NCBI RefSeq assembly: GCF_003330765.1
Contig: NZ_CP024903.1
Span: 806,001 to 870,000 of the forward strand
Direction of reading: 5' to 3'
Length of the DNA: 64,000 bases
From: Burkholderia pyrrocinia
GTDB lineage: Bacteria; Pseudomonadota; Gammaproteobacteria; Burkholderiales; Burkholderiaceae
Positions 24,806 through 35,948 of this stretch are shown piece after piece. The position numbers and the translations under genes are program-made. Under the pieces are notes generated by a model. That model saw nothing but the letters and a program-made list of their open reading frames with translations. It was not told where the DNA came from and did not search any database. Numbering within the stretch: position 1 is the first letter of the stretch; every line of letters begins with the position of its first letter.

Positions 24806-26359
24806 TCAGGCCGGCAATGCGAACCGTGTGACGGCGTCGCGCAGCGCTTCGGCCTGATCGCGCAGCGAATGCGCGGCGGCCGCGGCCTCTTCGACGAGCG
24901 CCGCGTTCTGCTGCGTGACCTGATCCATCTCGCCCACCGCGCGATTCACCTGCTCGATCCCCGCGCTCTGCTCACGCGAGGCATGGCTGATTTCGTCGAG
25001 GATCTCGTTCACGCGCCGCACCGACTGCACGATCTCGGCCATCGTCTCGCCCGCGTGCGTGACGAGCGTCGCGCCGTGTTCGACGGTCTCGTTCGACGAC
25101 ACGATCAGCGACTTGATCTCCTTTGCCGCCGTCGCCGAGCGTTGCGCGAGCGAGCGCACTTCGGCCGCGACCACCGCGAAGCCGCGGCCCTGTTCGCCCG
25201 CGCGCGCCGCCTCGACGGCCGCGTTCAGCGCGAGGATGTTGGTCTGGAACGCGATCCCGTCGATCACGCCGATGATGTCGCCGATCTTGTGCGAACGGTC
25301 GGTGATCTCGTTCATCGTGCGCACGACGTTGTCGACCACCTCACTGCCGCGCGTCGCGACCTGCGCGGCCTGGCCGGCGAGCGATGCGGCCTGCGCGGCG
25401 CTGTCCGCGTTCTGCTTCACGTTCGCGGTCATCTGGTCCATGCTCGACGCGGTCTGCACGAGCGCGGCCGCCTGTTCCTCGGTGCGCTGCGACAGATCCG
25501 TATTGCCGGACGCGATCTCGCTCGCGCCGACGTTGATGTTCTCGGTGCCCATCCGCACGCGCGACACCATGTCGATCAGCCCACCCTGCATCGTGTGCAG
25601 CGCATGCAGCAGGCTGCCGCGATCGTCGTGCTTCACGTCGACACGCGCGGTCAGGTCGCCCTGCGCGATGCGCTGCGCGGTGTCGAGCGCGACTTCGAGT
25701 TCGCCGCCGAGGCTCGCGCGCACGCTTTTCAGCACCAGCACCATCACGGCGGTCGCGATCGCACCGAGCACGGCCGTCATCGCGAACCAGCGGCCGATGC
25801 TCGCGAGCACGGCCGAGCGTACGTCGTTCATGTACATGCCCGTCACCAGATACCAGTCCCACGGCGCGAAGCGCTGCACGGCGCTGGTTTTCTCCTGCGG
25901 CTTGTCGGCGCCCGGCTTCGGCCACAGATACTCGACGAAGCCCTTGCCGCCTTCCATGTTGCCGGCCTTCACGATCTCGACGAACAGGTGCTTGCCGTTC
26001 GGATCGGTGAAATTCGACACGTCCTTGCCGTTGAGATCGGTCTTGATCGGGTGCATCACGATCACGGGCTTCGAATCGTTGACGGAGATGTAGCCGTCGG
26101 CGCCGTAGCGCATCGCGGCGATCGCTTCGAGCGCCTTCTGCTTCGCGTCGGTTTCCGGCATCGCGTTCTGCTGCGACAGCTTGTAGTAATGGTCGGCCAC
26201 GCTCGTGGCCTGCGCGACCAGCGACGCGAGCTGGTCGCGGCGGTCCGTGATCATCGATGCGCGCGTCTGCCACGCGCCGAGCCCGGCGATTACGAGCAGG
26301 CCGAGCCACAGGATGACGATCATCGAGGCGAGTTTCTGATTCAGGGAAAGGTTGCGCAT
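24806..26359 (-). CDS. Methyl-accepting chemotaxis protein with single Cache domain
   Basis: This 517-residue receptor has a first membrane helix at about 8-30 and a periplasmic sCache-type domain at about 35-190 ([40 protein letters not shown]). A second helix (about 190-212) and HAMP region follow. The cytoplasmic signalling hairpin has the tip [20 protein letters not shown]. Small-ligand sensing such as carboxylates is common for this sensor class, but the ligand cannot be named. The C-terminus lacks a CheR-docking pentapeptide. It converges with the orphan regulator and has no other chemotaxis genes nearby. Confidence 0.94.
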   Translation of the reverse strand: MRNLSLNQKLASMIVILWLGLLVIAGLGAWQTRASMITDRRDQLASLVAQATSVADHYYKLSQQNAMPETDAKQKALEAIAAMRYGADGYISVNDSKPVIVMHPIKTDLNGKDVSNFTDPNGKHLFVEIVKAGNMEGGKGFVEYLWPKPGADKPQEKTSAVQRFAPWDWYLVTGMYMNDVRSAVLASIGRWFAMTAVLGAIATAVMVLVLKSVRASLGGELEVALDTAQRIAQGDLTARVDVKHDDRGSLLHALHTMQGGLIDMVSRVRMGTENINVGASEIASGNTDLSQRTEEQAAALVQTASSMDQMTANVKQNADSAAQAASLAGQAAQVATRGSEVVDNVVRTMNEITDRSHKIGDIIGVIDGIAFQTNILALNAAVEAARAGEQGRGFAVVAAEVRSLAQRSATAAKEIKSLIVSSNETVEHGATLVTHAGETMAEIVQSVRRVNEILDEISHASREQSAGIEQVNRAVGEMDQVTQQNAALVEEAAAAAHSLRDQAEALRDAVTRFALPA

Positions 26360-26506
26360 GGTGTGGGGTCGGTCAGTCGTGGAAGCTCGCCGGAACGGCG
26401 CGACGGGATAAGTGTCTTGACGGCGCGCGGCGAGCGTTGCCGTAGACGGGAAATCCCTTAGAAACGGCGCGGCCGCCCATGCCTTCGACGCCGGCGCGGG
26501 TATCTG

Positions 26507-26535
26507 TGCATATGCATAACGTGGGTCGCTATACT
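26507..26535 (+). promoter_or_regulatory. Putative panE promoter with overlapping palindrome
   Basis: The 10-bp palindrome TGCATATGCA (26507-26516) sits where a -35 would lie, 17 bases before TATACT (26530-26535), ahead of the gene starting at 26613. Confidence 0.35.
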
Positions 26536-26612
26536 GTCGGGGCGATTGCGTGTGCGCGTGGCGCCCGGGCGGGCGGCGGCGCGGCGCTGAACGAAGCCGA
26601 AAGGAGGCAGCG

Positions 26613-27560
26613 ATGCGAATTCTGGTGGTAGGGGCCGGCGCGGTCGGCGGATATTTCGGCGGCCGGCTGGCCGCGGCGGGGCGCGACGTGACATTCCTGG
26701 TACGCGACGGCCGCGCGGCCACGCTGGCGCGCGACGGGCTGCTGATCCGCAGCCCGCGCGGCGACCTGACGCTCGCGAACGTGCAGACCGTGCGCGCCGG
26801 CGATGCAGAAGCCGGGGTCGCGCCGTTCGACCTCGTGCTGCTGAGCTGCAAGGCATACAGCCTGGACGACGCGATCGCGTCGTTCGCGCCGTTCGTCGGG
26901 CCTCGGACGCTGATCCTGCCGATGCTCAACGGGATGCGTCATCTCGACGTGCTGCGCGACCGGTTCGGCGCCGCGCAGGTGCTCGGCGGGCTGTGCGTGA
27001 TCGCGGCGACGCTCGATCGCGAGCAGCGCATCGTGCACCTGAACGACACGCACGGGCTGTCGTTCGGCGAACTCGCCGGCGGCGAGTCGCCGCGCGTGCG
27101 CGCGGTGGCCGACGTGCTCGGCAGCGCGGGCTTCGACGCGACGCTCAGTGACGACATCGCCGCGCGGATGTGGGAGAAGTGGGTATTCCTCGCGACGCTC
27201 GCCGCGAGCACGTCGCTGTTCCGCGGCTCGGTCGGCGACATTCTCGCCGCGCCGGACGGCCGTCGCCTGCTCGAGACGATGCTCGGCGAATGCAGCGCGA
27301 TCGCCGAACACAACGGCCACCGGCCCGACCCGGCGGCCATCGAACGGATGCAGCGGATGGTGCTGACGCCGTCGCCGCTGACCGCGTCGATGCTGCGCGA
27401 TGTCGAGAACCATGCGCGTGTCGAAGCCGATCACGTGATCGGCGACCTGCTGGCACGCCGCGACCCGCAGGCGGCCGATGCGCTGTCGCTGCTGCGGATC
27501 GCGTACAACCACCTGAAGGCGTACGAGGTGCGCACGGCGCGCGAGCACGCCCCCGCATGA
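26613..27560 (+). CDS. panE: 2-dehydropantoate 2-reductase (ketopantoate reductase) family protein
   Basis: This 315-residue NADPH-dependent reductase would convert 2-dehydropantoate to pantoate in coenzyme A synthesis. The Rossmann motif is [14 protein letters not shown] at residues 7-20. The family residues are present: asparagine in LPMLNGM (about 110), lysine in MWEKWVFLA (about 189) and glutamate in [14 protein letters not shown] (about 272). AAGGAGG precedes the ATG. It stands alone between a chemotaxis receptor and an AraC gene. Burkholderia genomes carry several such paralogues, so it may serve another 2-oxo acid. Confidence 0.85.
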   Translation: MRILVVGAGAVGGYFGGRLAAAGRDVTFLVRDGRAATLARDGLLIRSPRGDLTLANVQTVRAGDAEAGVAPFDLVLLSCKAYSLDDAIASFAPFVGPRTLILPMLNGMRHLDVLRDRFGAAQVLGGLCVIAATLDREQRIVHLNDTHGLSFGELAGGESPRVRAVADVLGSAGFDATLSDDIAARMWEKWVFLATLAASTSLFRGSVGDILAAPDGRRLLETMLGECSAIAEHNGHRPDPAAIERMQRMVLTPSPLTASMLRDVENHARVEADHVIGDLLARRDPQAADALSLLRIAYNHLKAYEVRTAREHAPA

Positions 27561-27821
27561 GCGCCGGCGTTTCGCCCGGGCCGGGCGGCCGCCCGGCCGT
27601 GCCGCGCTGCACAAATTTGCCGTCCGGCGCCGTTTGCGGCCGGAATGCGCAAAAAAGTATCGAAAATCAGGCGTAAAGTTGGTGGAGCCGCGCGCTCGAT
27701 CGACCTACATTGCTTCCCATGCGACCGGTCGGTGTCGCCGCGCGAGACACGAGAAACACGCGGCGCACGAGCGATCAGCCGAACAGGCCGGCCAGCGGTA
27801 CATGGGAATGGAGACGCTAAG

Positions 27822-28781
27822 ATGATGCATCCCGATCTCGAAGTGGTCGAAGTGCGACGCGACGAGTCGTTCAAGGTCTGGTCGCACGGCTATCCGTATC
27901 GCACGATCCGCTGGCATTTCCATCCCGAATTCGAACTGCACCTGATCGTCGCGACGCGCGGCAAGTATTTCGTCGGCGATCACATCGGCTCGTTCGGCCC
28001 CGGCCATCTCGTGCTGCTCGGCCCGAACCTGCCGCACAACTGGGTCAGCGACATGGCCGAAGGCGAAACCGTCGAGCGCCGCAACCTCGTGATCCAGTTC
28101 GACCCCGCATTCGTGCGCCGCTGCATGGACGCGTTTCCCGAATGCCGCGATGCGCAGGCGCTGCTCGACGACGCGCGGCGCGGCGTCGGCTTCGACGCGG
28201 CGACGAGCGCGGCGATCGCGCCGCTGTTCGACGAACTGCTGGCGGCACGCGGCATGCGCCGCATCGCGCTGTTCATGACGATCCTCGAACGGCTCTGCGA
28301 TGCCGGCGAACGCACGCTGCTCGCGAGCCCCGCGTACGACCAGGCGGATGTCACGCCCACGCGGCTCAGCCATGCGCTGTCGTATATCGGCAAGAACCTC
28401 GCGTCCGAGCTGCGCGAATCCGATCTCGCGCAACTGACCGGGCAGAGCGTCAGCGCATTCTCGCGTGCGTTCCACCGCCAGACGGGCATGCCGTTCGTCC
28501 AGTACGTGAACCGGCTGCGGATCGAATCCGCATGCCAGATGCTGCTCGCCGACGACGCGAACATCACCGACATCTGCTTCCAGGCCGGCTTCAACAACGT
28601 ATCGAACTTCAACCGCCAGTTTCGCGCGGTGAAGGGGATGGCGCCGTCCGAATTCCGCGCGCTGCAGCGCCTGAACGCGCGCAGCCGCGAGCTCGCGCTG
28701 CATGCGGCGCCCACCGGCAACCCGATGCCGCCGCGCGTGCTGACGCCCGGCGCGCCCGAACTCGCGCCGCAGCCCGGATGA
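27822..28781 (+). CDS. AraC-family regulator of the polyol operon
   Basis: This 319-residue regulator has an N-terminal cupin (YRTIRWHFHPEFELHLIVAT, GPGHLVLLGPNLPHNWVSDM), the usual sugar-sensing fold of this class. The C-terminal AraC DNA-binding domain contains LRESDLAQLTGQSVSAFSRA and ITDICFQAGFNNVSNFNRQF. It is followed after 120 bases by the codirectional sugar ABC transporter and catabolic genes, so it is the likely inducer-responsive activator. Two adjacent ATG codons (27822, 27825) are possible starts behind GGAG. Confidence 0.9.
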   Translation: MMHPDLEVVEVRRDESFKVWSHGYPYRTIRWHFHPEFELHLIVATRGKYFVGDHIGSFGPGHLVLLGPNLPHNWVSDMAEGETVERRNLVIQFDPAFVRRCMDAFPECRDAQALLDDARRGVGFDAATSAAIAPLFDELLAARGMRRIALFMTILERLCDAGERTLLASPAYDQADVTPTRLSHALSYIGKNLASELRESDLAQLTGQSVSAFSRAFHRQTGMPFVQYVNRLRIESACQMLLADDANITDICFQAGFNNVSNFNRQFRAVKGMAPSEFRALQRLNARSRELALHAAPTGNPMPPRVLTPGAPELAPQPG

Positions 28782-28901
28782 TCGCCGGGCCGCCGCCCGC
28801 CTGAGCTTTCCACGCCGTTTCACCCAGCCGATCGCGCCGCTCACGTCGCGAGGGGCTTGCTCAACCTCGAAAAAGCTGCACACATAAATGGAGACACCGT
28901 C

Positions 28902-29837
28902 ATGACGCACGCATCGCCCGCTTCCTCATTCCGCCGCGCCGCCCGGATGGCGACCCTCGCCGCGTTCGCGGCCTTGCTGCCCGCCGCCGCGCATGCCGCG
29001 CCGCTGCGGATCGGCATGACGTTCCAGGAACTGAACAACCCGTATTTCGTGACGATGCAGAAGGCGCTGAACGATGCGGCCACGTCGATCGGCGCGCAGG
29101 TCGTCGTCACCGACGCGCATCACGACGTCAGCAAGCAGGTGAGCGACGTCGAGGACATGCTGCAGAAGAAGATCGACATCCTGCTCGTGAACCCGACCGA
29201 TTCGACCGGCATCCAGTCGGCGATCACGCAGGCGAAGAAGGCCGGTGCGGTGGTCGTGGCCGTCGATGCGAACGCGAACGGCCCGGTCGATTCGTTCGTC
29301 GGCTCGAAGAATTACGACGCGGGCGTGATGTCGTGCGAATACCTCGCGAAGGCGATCGGCGGCAGCGGCGAGGTTGCGATCCTCGACGGCATTCCGGTCG
29401 TGCCGATCCTGGAACGCGTGCGCGGTTGCAAGGCCGGGCTCGCGAAATTCCCGAACGTGAAGCTCGTCGACACGCAGAACGGCAAGCAGGAGCGCGCGAC
29501 CGCGCTGTCGGTGACGGAGAACCTGATCTCCGCGCATCCGAAGCTGAAGGGCATCTTCAGCGTGAACGACGGCGGCTCGATGGGCGCGCTCGCCGCGATC
29601 GAGGGGTCCGGCAAGGACATCAAGCTGACCAGCGTCGACGGCGCGCCCGAGGCGATCGCCGCGATCCAGAAGCCGAACTCGAAGTTCATCGAGACGACCG
29701 CGCAGTTCCCGGCCGACCAGGTGCGCATCGCGCTCGGCATCGCGATCGCGCGCAAGTGGGGCGCGACGGTGCCGAAGGCGATCCCGGTCGACGTGAAGGT
29801 CGTCGATCGCAGCAATGCGAAGGGCTTCAGCTGGTGA
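28902..29837 (+). CDS. Sugar/polyol ABC transporter periplasmic binding protein
   Basis: This 311-residue protein is of the ribose-type periplasmic binding class (Peripla_BP_4). The signal peptide ends at [10 protein letters not shown] near residue 32. Characteristic segments are [35 protein letters not shown] and [20 protein letters not shown]. It captures the substrate for the ATPase and permease encoded next. GGAGA precedes the ATG at 28902. The ATPase reading frame begins within or just after its stop. Confidence 0.93.
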   Translation: MTHASPASSFRRAARMATLAAFAALLPAAAHAAPLRIGMTFQELNNPYFVTMQKALNDAATSIGAQVVVTDAHHDVSKQVSDVEDMLQKKIDILLVNPTDSTGIQSAITQAKKAGAVVVAVDANANGPVDSFVGSKNYDAGVMSCEYLAKAIGGSGEVAILDGIPVVPILERVRGCKAGLAKFPNVKLVDTQNGKQERATALSVTENLISAHPKLKGIFSVNDGGSMGALAAIEGSGKDIKLTSVDGAPEAIAAIQKPNSKFIETTAQFPADQVRIALGIAIARKWGATVPKAIPVDVKVVDRSNAKGFSW

Positions 29838-29899
29838 ACGACGTGCGACGCGACGCGCAGGGCGGCGGCATGGCCGACGCCCCGCGCACGGAGAAGCCG

Positions 29900-31420
29900 A
29901 TGGACACGATACTCAGGCTCAGCCACATCACGAAAAATTTTCCAGGCGTGAAGGCGCTGTCCGACATTCACCTGGAAATCGCGCGCGGCGAGATCCACGC
30001 GCTGCTCGGCGAGAACGGCGCGGGCAAGTCGACGCTGATGAAGATCCTGTGCGGCATCCATCAACCGGATGCCGGCACGATCGAGATCGACGGCGCCGCG
30101 CGCCGTTTCGCGGACTATCACGAGGCGGTCGCGGCGGGCGTCGGCATCGTGTTCCAGGAATTCAGCCTGATCCCGCACCTGGACGCGGTCGACAACCTGT
30201 TCCTCGGCCGCGAACTGCGCAACCGCTGGGGCGCGCGCGACCGCAAGCGGATGCGCCGCGCGGCGGCCGGCATCTTCGCGCGGCTCGGCGTGTCGATCGA
30301 TCTAGATGCGCCGATCCGCGCGCTGTCGGTCGCGCAGCAGCAGTTCGTCGAGATCGGCAAGGCGCTGTCGCTCGACGCGCGCATCCTGATCCTCGACGAA
30401 CCGACCGCCACGCTCACGCCGGCCGAGGCCGAACACCTGTTCGCGATCATGCGCGAGCTGAAGCGGCAGGGCGTCGCGATGATCTTCATCTCGCATCACC
30501 TCGACGAGATCTTCGCGGTGTGCGACCGCATCACCGTGCTGCGCGACGGCCAGTACGTCGCGACGACCGACGTCGCGCGCACGGATGTCGAGCAGCTCGT
30601 GCGGATGATGGTCGGCCGCCGGATCGAAAACAGCTTTCCGCCGAAGCCCGCGCTGCCGGCCGACGCACCGGCCGTGCTCGAAGTCGACGCGCTGCAGCTC
30701 GAGCGCGGCGGCCCGGTGAACCGCTTCGCGCTGCGCGCGGGCGAGATCCTCGGCTTCGCCGGGCTCGTCGGTTCGGGCCGCACGGAAACCGCGCTCGCGG
30801 TGATCGGCGCGACGCGCGCGCACCGCAAGGACGTGCGCGTGCGCGGCACGGCGGCGAAGCTGGCCGATCCGGCCGACGCGTTGCGCGCGGGCATCGGCAT
30901 CCTGCCGGAAAGCCGCAAGACGGAAGGGCTCGTCACGTCGTTCTCGATCCGCGACAACATCTCGCTGAACAACCTCGGCAAGTACCGGTCGATGCGCTGG
31001 CTGATCGACCGCCGCGGCGAGGCGCGTGCGACGCACGACGTGATGCGGCGCGTCGGCGTGAAGGCGCCGTCGATCCACACCGAGGTCGCGACGCTGTCCG
31101 GCGGCAACCAGCAGAAGGTCGTGATCGCGCGCTGGCTGAACCATCACACGTCCGTGCTGATCTTCGACGAGCCGACGCGCGGCATCGACGTCGGCGCGAA
31201 AGCCGAAATCTACGGGCTGATGCGCGAACTCACCGCGCGCGGCTACGCCATCATCATGATCTCGTCCGAACTGCCGGAGATCGTCGGCATGTGCGATCGC
31301 GTCGCCGTGTTCCGGCAAGGGCGCATCGAGGCGACGCTCGAAGGCGACGAGATCGATCCCGACACGGTCATGACCCATGCCACGGCCGGCACGCGAGGAG
31401 CGACCCATGAACCTGCCTGA
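29900..31420 (+). CDS. Sugar/polyol ABC transporter ATPase with two nucleotide-binding domains
   Basis: This RbsA-like protein of about 506 residues has two ABC cassettes. The first has Walker [10 protein letters not shown] and Walker [13 protein letters not shown]; its signature is degenerate ([12 protein letters not shown]). The second lacks a normal Walker A (GLVGSGRTE) but keeps a good signature [15 protein letters not shown] and [10 protein letters not shown], which is typical of the family. GGAGAAG lies before the ATG at 29900, which I prefer. ATG 29870 and a GTG at 29834 that overlaps the previous stop are alternatives. Confidence 0.92.
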   Translation: MDTILRLSHITKNFPGVKALSDIHLEIARGEIHALLGENGAGKSTLMKILCGIHQPDAGTIEIDGAARRFADYHEAVAAGVGIVFQEFSLIPHLDAVDNLFLGRELRNRWGARDRKRMRRAAAGIFARLGVSIDLDAPIRALSVAQQQFVEIGKALSLDARILILDEPTATLTPAEAEHLFAIMRELKRQGVAMIFISHHLDEIFAVCDRITVLRDGQYVATTDVARTDVEQLVRMMVGRRIENSFPPKPALPADAPAVLEVDALQLERGGPVNRFALRAGEILGFAGLVGSGRTETALAVIGATRAHRKDVRVRGTAAKLADPADALRAGIGILPESRKTEGLVTSFSIRDNISLNNLGKYRSMRWLIDRRGEARATHDVMRRVGVKAPSIHTEVATLSGGNQQKVVIARWLNHHTSVLIFDEPTRGIDVGAKAEIYGLMRELTARGYAIIMISSELPEIVGMCDRVAVFRQGRIEATLEGDEIDPDTVMTHATAGTRGATHEPA

Positions 31421-32414
31421 TTCTTCTTCCACGCCTTCCGCGACGCTCGCGGCCACCGCCGGCGATGCGCCGCCGCCACGCGCGATGTGGACGCAACTGC
31501 GGCGCTCGACGCTGTTCTATCCGCTCGTCGGCCTCGTCGTCGTGTGCATCGCGATGATGATCGCGAGCCCGAGTTTCCTGTCCGCCGCGAACCTGGAAAA
31601 CGTGCTGCGCCAGGTGTCGATCAACGCGATCATCGCGGTCGGCATGACCTGCGTGATCCTGACCGGCGGGATCGACCTGTCGGTCGGCTCGGTGATGGCG
31701 CTGTCGGGCACGCTGGCGGCCGGGCTGATGGTCGCGGGCGTCAACGCGGTCGCCGCGCTCGCGATCGGCATCGCGGTCGGCCTCGGTTTCGGCTTCCTGA
31801 ACGGCGTGTTCGTCGCGTTCGCGGGGATGCCGCCGATCATCGTCACGCTCGCGACGATGGGCATCGCGCGCGGTCTCGCGCTGATCTATACGGGCGGCTA
31901 TCCGATCGACGGCCTGCCCGACTGGGTCGCGTTCTTCGGCAGCGGCAAGGTGCTCGGCATCCAGGCGCCCGTGCTGATCATGCTGGTGGTCTATGCGATC
32001 GCGTGGCTGCTGCTCGACCGGATGCCGTTCGGCCGCTACGTGTATGCGATCGGCGGCAACGAGCAGGCGACGCGGCTCACCGGCGTGCGCGTCGCGCGCG
32101 TGAAGCTGATCGTCTATACGCTGGCCGGGTTGACGTCGGCGCTCGCCGCGATCGTGCTCACGGGCCGGCTGATGAGCGGCCAGCCGAACGCCGGCGTCGG
32201 CTTCGAACTCGACGCGATCGCGGCCGTCGTGATGGGCGGCACGTCGATTTCCGGTGGGCGCGGCGCGATCCTCGGCACGCTGGTCGGCGCGCTGCTGCTC
32301 GGCGTGCTCAACAACGGGCTGAACATGATCGGCGTGAATCCGTATGTGCAGAACGTGATCAAGGGCGGAATCATCCTGCTCGCGATCTACATCAGCCGCG
32401 AACGATCGCGGTAA
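31407..32414 (+). CDS. Sugar/polyol ABC transporter permease
   Basis: This 335-residue permease of the RbsC type has eight to ten membrane segments after a hydrophilic N-terminus of about 40 residues. Family landmarks are [20 protein letters not shown], the cytoplasmic EAA-like loop [20 protein letters not shown], and [20 protein letters not shown]. Its ATG overlaps the ATPase gene by 14 bases and is preceded by GAGGAG, so translation is coupled. Confidence 0.94.
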   Translation: MNLPDSSSTPSATLAATAGDAPPPRAMWTQLRRSTLFYPLVGLVVVCIAMMIASPSFLSAANLENVLRQVSINAIIAVGMTCVILTGGIDLSVGSVMALSGTLAAGLMVAGVNAVAALAIGIAVGLGFGFLNGVFVAFAGMPPIIVTLATMGIARGLALIYTGGYPIDGLPDWVAFFGSGKVLGIQAPVLIMLVVYAIAWLLLDRMPFGRYVYAIGGNEQATRLTGVRVARVKLIVYTLAGLTSALAAIVLTGRLMSGQPNAGVGFELDAIAAVVMGGTSISGGRGAILGTLVGALLLGVLNNGLNMIGVNPYVQNVIKGGIILLAIYISRERSR

Positions 32415-32460
32415 CGCGTGATTGATCAGATATCCGAATCATCAACGAAAGAGACAACTC

Positions 32461-33549
32461 ATGACGACACCCGAAGCCCAGCCGCGGATGACCGCGGTCG
32501 TCTGCCACGGCCCCGAGGACTATCGCGTCGAGCAGGTCGCGAAGCCGCGCCCCGGCGCGAACGAGCTCGTGATCCGCATCGTCGCGTGCGGGATCTGCGC
32601 GAGCGACTGCAAGTGCTATACGGGCGCGAAGATGTTCTGGGGCGGCCCGAACCCGTGGGTGAAGGCGCCCGTGATTCCCGGCCATGAATTCTTCGGCCAT
32701 GTCGAAGCGCTCGGCGACGGCGCGGCCGATCATTTCGGCGTTGCGGTGGGCGACCGCGTGATCGCCGAGCAGATCGTGCCGTGCGGCAAGTGCCGCTATT
32801 GCAAGTCGGGTCAGTACTGGATGTGCGAAGTGCACAACATCTTCGGCTTCCAGCGCGAAGTGGCCGACGGCGGAATGGCCGAATACATGCGCATTCCGCC
32901 GACCGCGATCGTCCACAAGATTCCGCTCGGCGTGTCGCTCGAAGACGCCGCGATCATCGAGCCGCTGTCGTGCGCGATCCATACGGTGAACCGCGGCGAC
33001 GTCCAGCTCGACGACGTCGTCGTGATCGCGGGCGCGGGCCCGCTCGGGCTGATGATGACGCAGGTCGCGCACCTGAAGACGCCGAAGAAACTCGTGGTGA
33101 TCGACCTGATCGACGAACGGCTCGAACTCGCGCGACAGTACGGCGCCGACGTGACGATCAACCCGAAGCGCGACGATGCGGGCGAGATCGTTCGCGCGCT
33201 GACCGACGGCTACGGCTGCGACGTCTATATCGAGACGACCGGCGCACCCGTCGGCGTGAACCAGGGCCTCGACCTGATCCGCAAGCTCGGCCGCTTCGTG
33301 GAATTCAGCGTGTTCGGCGAGGACGCGACGGTCGACTGGTCGATCATCGGCGATCGCAAGGAACTCGACGTGCGCGGCGCGCACCTCGGGCCATACTGCT
33401 ATCCGGTCGCGATCGACCTGCTCGCGCGCGGGCTCGTCACGTCGAAAGGCATCGTCACGCACGGCTTCGCGCTGGAGGATTGGGACGACGCGATCCGCGT
33501 CGCAAAATCGCCCGAATCGATCAAGGTGCTGCTGAAGCCGGCCCGTTGA
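32461..33549 (+). CDS. Zinc-dependent alcohol (polyol) dehydrogenase
   Basis: This 362-residue medium-chain dehydrogenase oxidises a polyol with NAD(P). The catalytic zinc ligands are in ACGICASDCK and PGHEFFGH. The structural zinc site is PCGKCRYCKSGQYWMC (C-x2-C-x2-C-x7-C). The coenzyme fold begins VVIAGAGPLGLMMTQ. Relatives include threonine and sorbitol or xylitol dehydrogenases. It lies directly after the transporter and before a carbohydrate kinase, so the imported polyol is probably oxidised to a ketose. The start at 32461 follows GAAAGAGACA. Confidence 0.9.
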   Translation: MTTPEAQPRMTAVVCHGPEDYRVEQVAKPRPGANELVIRIVACGICASDCKCYTGAKMFWGGPNPWVKAPVIPGHEFFGHVEALGDGAADHFGVAVGDRVIAEQIVPCGKCRYCKSGQYWMCEVHNIFGFQREVADGGMAEYMRIPPTAIVHKIPLGVSLEDAAIIEPLSCAIHTVNRGDVQLDDVVVIAGAGPLGLMMTQVAHLKTPKKLVVIDLIDERLELARQYGADVTINPKRDDAGEIVRALTDGYGCDVYIETTGAPVGVNQGLDLIRKLGRFVEFSVFGEDATVDWSIIGDRKELDVRGAHLGPYCYPVAIDLLARGLVTSKGIVTHGFALEDWDDAIRVAKSPESIKVLLKPAR

Positions 33550-33578
33550 CGGCCGGCGTGCGCCTCACCGGAGACATC

Positions 33579-35126
33579 ATGGAATACGTCATAGGCGTCG
33601 ACATCGGCACGCAGAGCACCAAGGCGCTGCTGGTCGACCGGCACGGCACGATCGTCGCGCGGCGCTCGGCCGGCTACCAGCCCGATACGCCGCGCCCGCT
33701 GTGGGCCGAGCAATGGCCGCAGGTGTGGTTCGACGCCGTGCTCGAATGCATCGCGGGCTGCGTGAGCGATGCGCGCGAGCAGGGCGTGCCGGCCGACGCG
33801 ATCCGCGCGGTGTGCGTGAGCAGTTTGTACGGCGGTTCGGGCATTCCGGTCGACAGCGACATGCGGCCGCTCCATCCGTGCCTGATCTGGATGGACCGGC
33901 GCGCGACCGCGGAAGTCGACTGGGTCAACACGCAGGTGAACGTCGAACGGCTGCGCGTGATCACGGGCAACGGCGTCGACAGCTACTACGGCTTCACCAA
34001 GATGCTGTGGCTGCGCGACCAGCGGCCGGACGTGTGGGCGAACGTGCGTTATTTCCTGCCGCCGAACGCATACGTGATCTACCTGCTGACCGGCGAAGTC
34101 GCGGTCGACCACAGTTCGGCCGGCAATATCGGCGGCGTGTACGACGTCGCGCGCCGCGAGTGGTCCGACGACGCGCTCGACATGCTCGGCATTCCGGCGA
34201 CGATGATGCCCGAGCGGCTCGTCGAATCGACGGACATCGTCGGCGGGCTGCTGTCGCAATGGACTGGGCAGCTCGGCCTGCCGGCCGGCACGCGCGTCGT
34301 CGCGGGCGGCGTCGATGCCGCTGTCGCGACCTTTGCGGCCGGCGCGACGCGCACGGGGCAGCACGTCGCGATGATCGGCACCAGCATGTGCTGGGGCTAC
34401 GTGAACCGGCATGTCGATGCGCGGCACGGGCTCGTCAGCATGCCGCACGTGTTCGACGGGCAGCGCGACCTGTACGTGTTCGGCGGCGCGATCACGGCCG
34501 GCGCGTCGGTCGCGTGGTTTCGCGACCAGTTCTGTCATGCGGAAATCGATGCGGCACGCTTGCTGCCGCACGGCGATCCGCACGTGCTGCTCGAGGAAGC
34601 CGCCGAAAGTGTGCCGGCCGGTGCCGACGGCGTGCTGTTCCTGCCGTACCTGATGGGCGAGCGCAGCCCGGTGTGGGATGCGAAGGCGAGCGGCGCGTTC
34701 GTCGGGCTGAATCTTGCGCATACGCGTGCGCACCTGTATCGCGCGGTGCTCGAAGGCGTTGCGTTCGCATTGCGTCACAACATCGAGGCTGGCCGCCGCG
34801 GGGCGGTGGCACTGGACGATCGGCTGATCGTCGTCGGCGGTGCCGCGCACTCGGCGCTGTGGATGCAGATCATCGCGGACGTGACGGGTTTTCCGGTGTG
34901 GACGATCGAGCAGGACGTCGAAGCCGCGATGGGGGCGGCATTGCTCGCGGGTGTCGGGGCAGGGCTCGTGTCGCACGACGACGCACAGGGCGGATGGGTG
35001 ACGCTCGTCGAGCGTGCGCGGCCCGATGCCGACCGCGCGAATGCGTATGCGGCGCGCTTCGCGCTCTATACGGCGCTGTATCCGGCACTCAAACCGATCA
35101 TGCACGGGTTGCACACGCCATCATGA
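33579..35126 (+). CDS. FGGY-family carbohydrate kinase
   Basis: This 515-residue kinase would phosphorylate the ketose made by the neighbouring dehydrogenase. The N-terminal phosphate-binding motif is IGVDIGTQSTKALLVDRHG and the substrate region is CLIWMDRRATAEV. FGGY signatures appear as FLPYLMGERSPVWD and in the C-terminal adenosine motif VVGGAAHSALWMQIIADV. Length fits xylulokinase or ribulokinase relatives; substrate is not assigned. GGAG precedes the ATG, and the stop overlaps the next start (ATGA). Confidence 0.93.
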   Translation: MEYVIGVDIGTQSTKALLVDRHGTIVARRSAGYQPDTPRPLWAEQWPQVWFDAVLECIAGCVSDAREQGVPADAIRAVCVSSLYGGSGIPVDSDMRPLHPCLIWMDRRATAEVDWVNTQVNVERLRVITGNGVDSYYGFTKMLWLRDQRPDVWANVRYFLPPNAYVIYLLTGEVAVDHSSAGNIGGVYDVARREWSDDALDMLGIPATMMPERLVESTDIVGGLLSQWTGQLGLPAGTRVVAGGVDAAVATFAAGATRTGQHVAMIGTSMCWGYVNRHVDARHGLVSMPHVFDGQRDLYVFGGAITAGASVAWFRDQFCHAEIDAARLLPHGDPHVLLEEAAESVPAGADGVLFLPYLMGERSPVWDAKASGAFVGLNLAHTRAHLYRAVLEGVAFALRHNIEAGRRGAVALDDRLIVVGGAAHSALWMQIIADVTGFPVWTIEQDVEAAMGAALLAGVGAGLVSHDDAQGGWVTLVERARPDADRANAYAARFALYTALYPALKPIMHGLHTPS

Positions 35127-35881
35127 AGACACGATTCGATTTCAGCGGTTCGCGGGTGCTCGTCACGGGCGCGTCGAGCGGGATCGGGCGCGCGTGCGCG
35201 GTCGCGCTGGCGCAGGCGGGCGCGCGGGTCGTCGCGGCGGGGCGCGACAGCGCCGCGCTCGATGCGCTGGCTGGGGAGACCGCGTGCGATACGTTGCGCC
35301 TCGATGTCGGCGGCGACGAACATGCGATCGAGGCGGCGCTCGCCGCGCACGATGCGTTCGACGGCCTCGTCAATTGCGCGGGGATCGCGTCGCTCGAACC
35401 GGCGCTCGATGTCGGTGCCGGAAATTTCGATCGCGTGATGGCCGTCAATGCGCGTGGCGCGGCGCTCGTGGCGCGGGCCGTCGCGCGAAAGATGATCGAA
35501 CGCGATGGACGCGGCGCTGCGCACGCGCGGGGCAGCATCGTCAACGTATCGAGCCAGGCCGCGCTCGTCGGCCTGCCCGCGCATCTGAGCTATTGCGCGT
35601 CGAAGGCGGCGATGGATGCGATCACGCGCGTGCTGTGCATCGAACTCGGGCCGCATGGCATTCGTGTGAACAGCGTGAACCCGACCGTCACGCTCACACC
35701 GATGGCTCAGTTCGCGTGGAGCGAACCGGAGAAGCGTGCACCGATGCTGGCGGCGATTCCGCTCGGGCGATTTGCGGAGCCGGACGAGGTCGTCGAACCG
35801 ATCCTGTTCCTGCTGAGCGATGCGGCGTCGATGATCAGTGGCGTGTCGCTGCCGATCGACGGCGGGTATACCGCGCGATAG
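35123..35881 (+). CDS. Short-chain dehydrogenase, L-xylulose/dicarbonyl reductase-like
   Basis: This 252-residue SDR has the coenzyme motif GASSGIGRACA, the NAG-like motif VNCAGIAS, catalytic serine in VNVSSQAALVG and YCASKAA. The C-terminal part (NSVNPTVTLTPMAQ, IPLGRFAEPDEVVEPILFLL) follows L-xylulose reductase of the DCXR type closely. It overlaps the kinase gene by four bases. Together with the zinc dehydrogenase and kinase it points to catabolism of a pentitol or tetritol such as xylitol, arabitol or erythritol. This is the last gene of the operon. Confidence 0.9.
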   Translation: MKTRFDFSGSRVLVTGASSGIGRACAVALAQAGARVVAAGRDSAALDALAGETACDTLRLDVGGDEHAIEAALAAHDAFDGLVNCAGIASLEPALDVGAGNFDRVMAVNARGAALVARAVARKMIERDGRGAAHARGSIVNVSSQAALVGLPAHLSYCASKAAMDAITRVLCIELGPHGIRVNSVNPTVTLTPMAQFAWSEPEKRAPMLAAIPLGRFAEPDEVVEPILFLLSDAASMISGVSLPIDGGYTAR

Positions 35882-35948
35882 GCCAGGTCATGCGGCGACA
35901 GCGCATGACGGGAAATAGGGGCGAATGTGCGGGGCCGCCGACGCGCGG

